Positions 63,058 through 64,000 of a stretch of DNA of 64,000 bases are shown here, piece by piece; position 1 is the first letter of the stretch, and each line of letters starts with the position of its first letter. Below the pieces are notes generated by a model. The model was not told the origin of the DNA. It was given only the letters and a program-made list of their open reading frames with translations, and searched no databases. Both the position numbers and the translations under genes were made by a program. This stretch comes from Muribaculaceae bacterium (GTDB lineage: Bacteria; Bacteroidota; Bacteroidia; Bacteroidales; Muribaculaceae). The stretch covers positions 186,001 to 250,000 of the forward strand of contig JAFQAS010000065.1 of the NCBI GenBank assembly GCA_017399915.1. Direction: 5' to 3'.

Positions 63058-63966
63058 ATGAAAAAATTATGGTTTCAAAAAAGTAGCATTGCACTAATTT
63101 CATCGCTATGCGTCCTATGTTTTTCGTCTTGTTTTACAACAAAGACTTCAAAGTACAACCAAAAAGTATCGGGAGCTATTATCACTCTCAATAGTGAACC
63201 CAAAGGGGCAACAGTTCTTCACGATGGACAGACAATCGGAGTTACTCCTTGCCAATTTGAGCTAAAAGAATACTATCAAGTAATCAATCTCAAAGATGAC
63301 AAATCGGTCAATTCAGTATTAGCTGGTGCCATGGATCAAGTCAACTCTATGTTATATAACAAAAACGAATATAACAAAAACGAAGCCGATCCCGTAGAAC
63401 TTCTAAAAGAAGCATTAAGTTACAAATTCACATTCATTAAAGATGGCTATGAAATAAAAAATGTAACATATTCTCCCAATATAACAAAATCTGAAAATTT
63501 TGCAGCAAGTTTTGCAGGCGTTGACTATCCTGCAACATTTAGCACTGTCTTAAAAAAGAAAGCCGGCAATAATTCTGCTTATGAAAAAGATCCTACTATC
63601 GTAAAAGGCGAAGCTAATAACATGGTTTCACGCGACAACCCTGGAGGAACAGCCTTAGAGAGAACTATAATCCGTTGGTATTTTGATTCTGAACCTCGAG
63701 GAGCACGAGTATTCTGGAGAGTCGTTTCAAGCATCCCTTCTATCGTAAAGAACACAAATGAGCTCTACCTTGGCACAACTCCATATGAAGACACTCGCTC
63801 TTTCAATATACTTGGGCTTACCTACGAAAACTCTCGAGACGTGCAAATTGAAATCAAATTAACCCGCCCCGGATATATGGATCAAATTAAACGCTTTAAT
63901 GTTAGACAAGCCATTGATCAACAAGAAATCAGCAGCTATTTTGATTTAGTAAAAAAAGGTGAATAA
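63058..63966 (+). CDS. Lipoprotein with PEGA-like repeats
   Basis: The 302-residue protein has a lipoprotein signal ending CVLCFSSCF (Cys about 25). Residues about 38-75 (LNSEPKGATVLHDGQTIG, VTPCQFEL) form a PEGA-type beta unit; a second related unit begins at DSEPRGARVFW near 220 and continues to LGTTPYEDTRSFNI. The middle has a helical part (SVLAGAMDQVNSML) and FTFIKDGYEIKNV. PEGA units are binding modules for carbohydrate or cell wall in envelope proteins. It begins about 46 bp after the structured RNA candidate and ends 34 bp before the window edge, where nothing further is seen. Confidence 0.78.
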   Translation: MKKLWFQKSSIALISSLCVLCFSSCFTTKTSKYNQKVSGAIITLNSEPKGATVLHDGQTIGVTPCQFELKEYYQVINLKDDKSVNSVLAGAMDQVNSMLYNKNEYNKNEADPVELLKEALSYKFTFIKDGYEIKNVTYSPNITKSENFAASFAGVDYPATFSTVLKKKAGNNSAYEKDPTIVKGEANNMVSRDNPGGTALERTIIRWYFDSEPRGARVFWRVVSSIPSIVKNTNELYLGTTPYEDTRSFNILGLTYENSRDVQIEIKLTRPGYMDQIKRFNVRQAIDQQEISSYFDLVKKGE

Positions 63967-64000
63967 TCATCATATACAAAATATAAACGGCATGTAAACA

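Overview
The window is chromosomal DNA from a member of the order Bacteroidales (Bacteroidota), plausibly Muribaculaceae- or Porphyromonas-like. Three things support this. Intergenic regions repeatedly carry the Bacteroidota -7 promoter box TAnnTTTG. The proteins belong to typically Bacteroidota families (N-succinylornithine carbamoyltransferase, DUF2851, an outer-membrane beta-barrel with a carboxypeptidase-like domain, PorU/PorV/PorW/PorX). There is little Shine-Dalgarno signal before start codons. The family or genus cannot be fixed from the sequence alone. No tRNA, rRNA, CRISPR array, integrase or complete insertion sequence was seen.

Layout. 1-7.2 kb: the start of a zinc-ribbon gene, an aspartate-type aminotransferase, then a tight run of glycosyltransferase, dihydroorotase, Ca2+-ATPase and cytidine deaminase. 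7.3-17 kb: envelope genes (a repeat-rich lipoprotein, an outer-membrane beta-barrel, and a TolB-like protein paired with a 1302-residue secreted amidase ending in a type IX sorting signal) around argF'. 17-21 kb (minus strand): patB, aroA, a small membrane protein and a metal ABC permease. 21-32 kb: a seven-gene run rel, 7TM-HD phosphodiesterase, HesA/MoeB/ThiF, porW, porX, tsaE, birA. 32-36 kb: small membrane and secreted proteins and DUF2851. 36-41 kb: an accessory-looking segment with an OmpA-domain lipoprotein, a double FGE-sulfatase protein, an AraC regulator and an interspersed hairpin repeat family. 41-46.6 kb: cvpA-sufBCDS. 46.8-56.4 kb: a PorU-like protease, rex, a degenerate FAH-family protein, porU, porV. 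56.5-62.7 kb: ispF, rimP-nusA-infB, folK and a thioesterase. 62.7-64 kb: a strongly folded candidate non-coding RNA and a PEGA-type lipoprotein.

The main theme is type IX secretion. The window holds the response regulator PorX, the lipoprotein PorW, the barrel PorV, two C25-family PorU-like proteins and at least one probable cargo. porW and porX are in the same predicted transcription unit as the (p)ppGpp enzyme and a probable c-di-AMP phosphodiesterase, and porU is in the same predicted unit as the redox sensor Rex.

Most unusual signals: (1) the last 40 codons of the FGE-sulfatase protein at 38041-39435 look like the variable region of a diversity-generating retroelement (about 71% GC, many NNC codons, conserved lectin-fold frame), with no reverse transcriptase in the window; (2) a roughly 260-nt structured RNA candidate at 62748-63011; (3) an interspersed repeat whose hairpins keep their loops while the stems change in compensating ways; (4) duplicated PorU-like genes; (5) a terminator-like hairpin in the rimP-nusA-infB leader.
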